From Phocoena phocoena (lineage: Eukaryota; Chordata; Mammalia; Artiodactyla; Phocoenidae): a stretch of 64,000 bases of DNA. Location of the stretch: positions 62,407,588 through 62,471,587 of the forward strand of contig NC_089234.1 in the NCBI RefSeq assembly GCF_963924675.1, read 5' to 3'. Below the pieces are notes generated by a model. It searched no databases and had not been told where the DNA came from. It saw only the letters and a program-made list of their open reading frames with translations. This document shows positions 62,791-64,000 of this stretch, in pieces (the first letter of the stretch is position 1; each line of letters begins with the position of its first letter). The position numbers and the translations under genes were made by a program.

Positions 62791-64000
62791 ATACTAGTTA
62801 TCGCTCGACAGAAGCGTGTCCACCCACATGACGCCTGGCTCTGACCAGCAGCTCAGGACGATCCTGCCCTTTTGCAGAAGGACTGAGGAGGGGTGAGAGG
62901 TGGGCGGGGTGGGCGTGCTTCTGCTCCTCACACCCTTGCTCCAGTGCCCTAGCCAGCCGGCCACAGGGCCCATCGGATCTCCTCCCCAGGACTCCGTTTC
63001 TGGGGTGCCCCGAGCACCCGCAGTTACAGCCTGAGTGAGCACGAGGCTCTCGCAGCCTGCCTCCTCTGGTCTGAAGACACACAGCCTGCAGCCTGCAGGA
63101 GAGCTCTGACCCTTCATGCAACCACCAAGGCTTAACACCCAGACCACCACATGCGTCAGACTCACCCCCCACTGCCAAGATGGGTGGACCAGCTCTGATG
63201 TGCTTAGATATAAGCTCTCACCAGGTTTTGTGATCCACACACAGTCTGACAATACTCGTAGCCTCTTGAAAGACAGCCAAGGTCGTAATGTTTTAAACAC
63301 ACTTTGCGTCTTGCAACATATTTAAAGTAGATTGGCCTCATAAATTTGGATCAAATAGGTACCACGTGGGCACACAACAATACTCACAGTGTCCAGGACG
63401 CGGGGCTGGGGCAGCACAGGGCCTGCGGGCGACCCCGGGCTGTGATCTCAAGTAGCTGGTGGAGACGCTGCCCTGATGGCCTGGCTGGCCTTTGAGAGGA
63501 CGCCAGGCTGGGACCAGCTGCCAGGGTGGTGGTGGTGGTGGAGGATGGAACTAATCATCAGTAAACCTCACAGGATGAGAAACGTCTTTACTGAGAGTTA
63601 AATTCCACCCCTTACTGAAAGAAGGGCCCCGCGTGTGTGTCAAGTTGCCGGGACAGAGCAAGGGAAGCAGATATGGAGGGTCCATCAGTTACCCTGAGGG
63701 TCCCCTCATGCCCTGAACACAAGCGGCGTCTTGGGGCCTCTGTCCCAGCTTGGTGTCCCCAACCAGCAGTACGGAGTGGTGGGTGGGAGCAAACTCATTT
63801 TCTCAGCATCTGTGACCAAGCTGCCCTTCGTGTTGGTACCTCCAGGCCTCATTCCAGGCAGAGAGCAGAGGGGGAGGAGGAGAGAGAAAAAGAGATCTGA
63901 CAGACACCCCAGAAAAGAGCCTGGGGGCTAACCCTCCACATCCCAGAGAAACCACAGGGGAGGGTGGTCTGTGCACAGATGGCTTAGCCTGGGGTGAGAC

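Larger units (their letters stand above)
57164..64000 (-). other. COL13A1: COL13A1 upstream intron (partial)
   Basis: Presumed intron, because the next expected exon (family peptide ending GYHGRK) is not found. It holds an L2-like piece near 58560-58790, an antisense MIR at 58990-59210, a MIR at 62570-62790, a CTCF-like motif at 59416-59434, a (GGT)n at 63523-63542, and a paired acceptor/donor 3 nt apart at 58064-58069. Long plus-strand frames here (for example 56939-57901) show no family pattern. Confidence 0.6.

Noticed and set aside
63390..63424. Minus-strand exon-like segment ending at a GTGAGT donor (63389-63384)
   Set aside because: The nearest good acceptor gives 35 nt, not a multiple of 3, and no Gly-X-Y frame, whereas every other exon is phase 0.

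Overview
This is mammalian nuclear DNA, most likely from a whale or dolphin. The taxonomic evidence is the repeats. Several tRNA-derived SINEs carry the GGCTTCCCTGGTGGCGCAG head that I recognise as the cetacean CHR family, alongside cetartiodactyl-type L1 3' ends. Older mammalian repeats (MIR, L2, MER20, MER5, MLT1) fill in the background. There are no bacterial-style genes. Nearly every long open frame is a chance reading of GC-rich intron or of a repeat.

The window holds one recognisable gene, on the minus strand: the 3' two thirds of COL13A1, the transmembrane type XIII collagen. I assembled 25 coding exons, plus a last exon made of a stop codon and the 3'UTR. They run from 57163 down to about 17570. 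Every coding exon is a multiple of 3 nt and phase 0. All but two begin with a Gly codon after an AG acceptor, and all end at a GT donor. In transcript order they encode most of COL2 (57163 to 48312), the NC3 linker (48312 to 46973), the whole of COL3 (45465 to 24214) and the cysteine-containing NC4 tail (24214 to 18591). The exons for NC1, COL1, NC2 and the start of COL2 should lie beyond 64000.

Layout by plus coordinate: 1-2560 is AT-rich with a (GA)n tract and L1 remnants. 2561-17569 is intergenic sequence downstream of the gene, with a few SINEs, MIR/L2 pieces and CTCF-like motifs. 17570-18593 is the 3'UTR. 18594-57163 is small collagen exons separated by introns rich in old repeats. 57164-64000 is the 3' part of a long intron with no convincing further exon.

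I see no undescribed multi-gene system here. The most interesting points concern splicing at the C-terminus. Two adjacent cassettes both encode GLDAPCPL and differ only at synonymous positions in that motif. A possible in-frame 24-nt cassette carrying a cysteine lies between them and the NC4 exon. The last exon supplies only the stop codon. Recognition of the family comes from recall of collagen XIII sequence, not from a database search.
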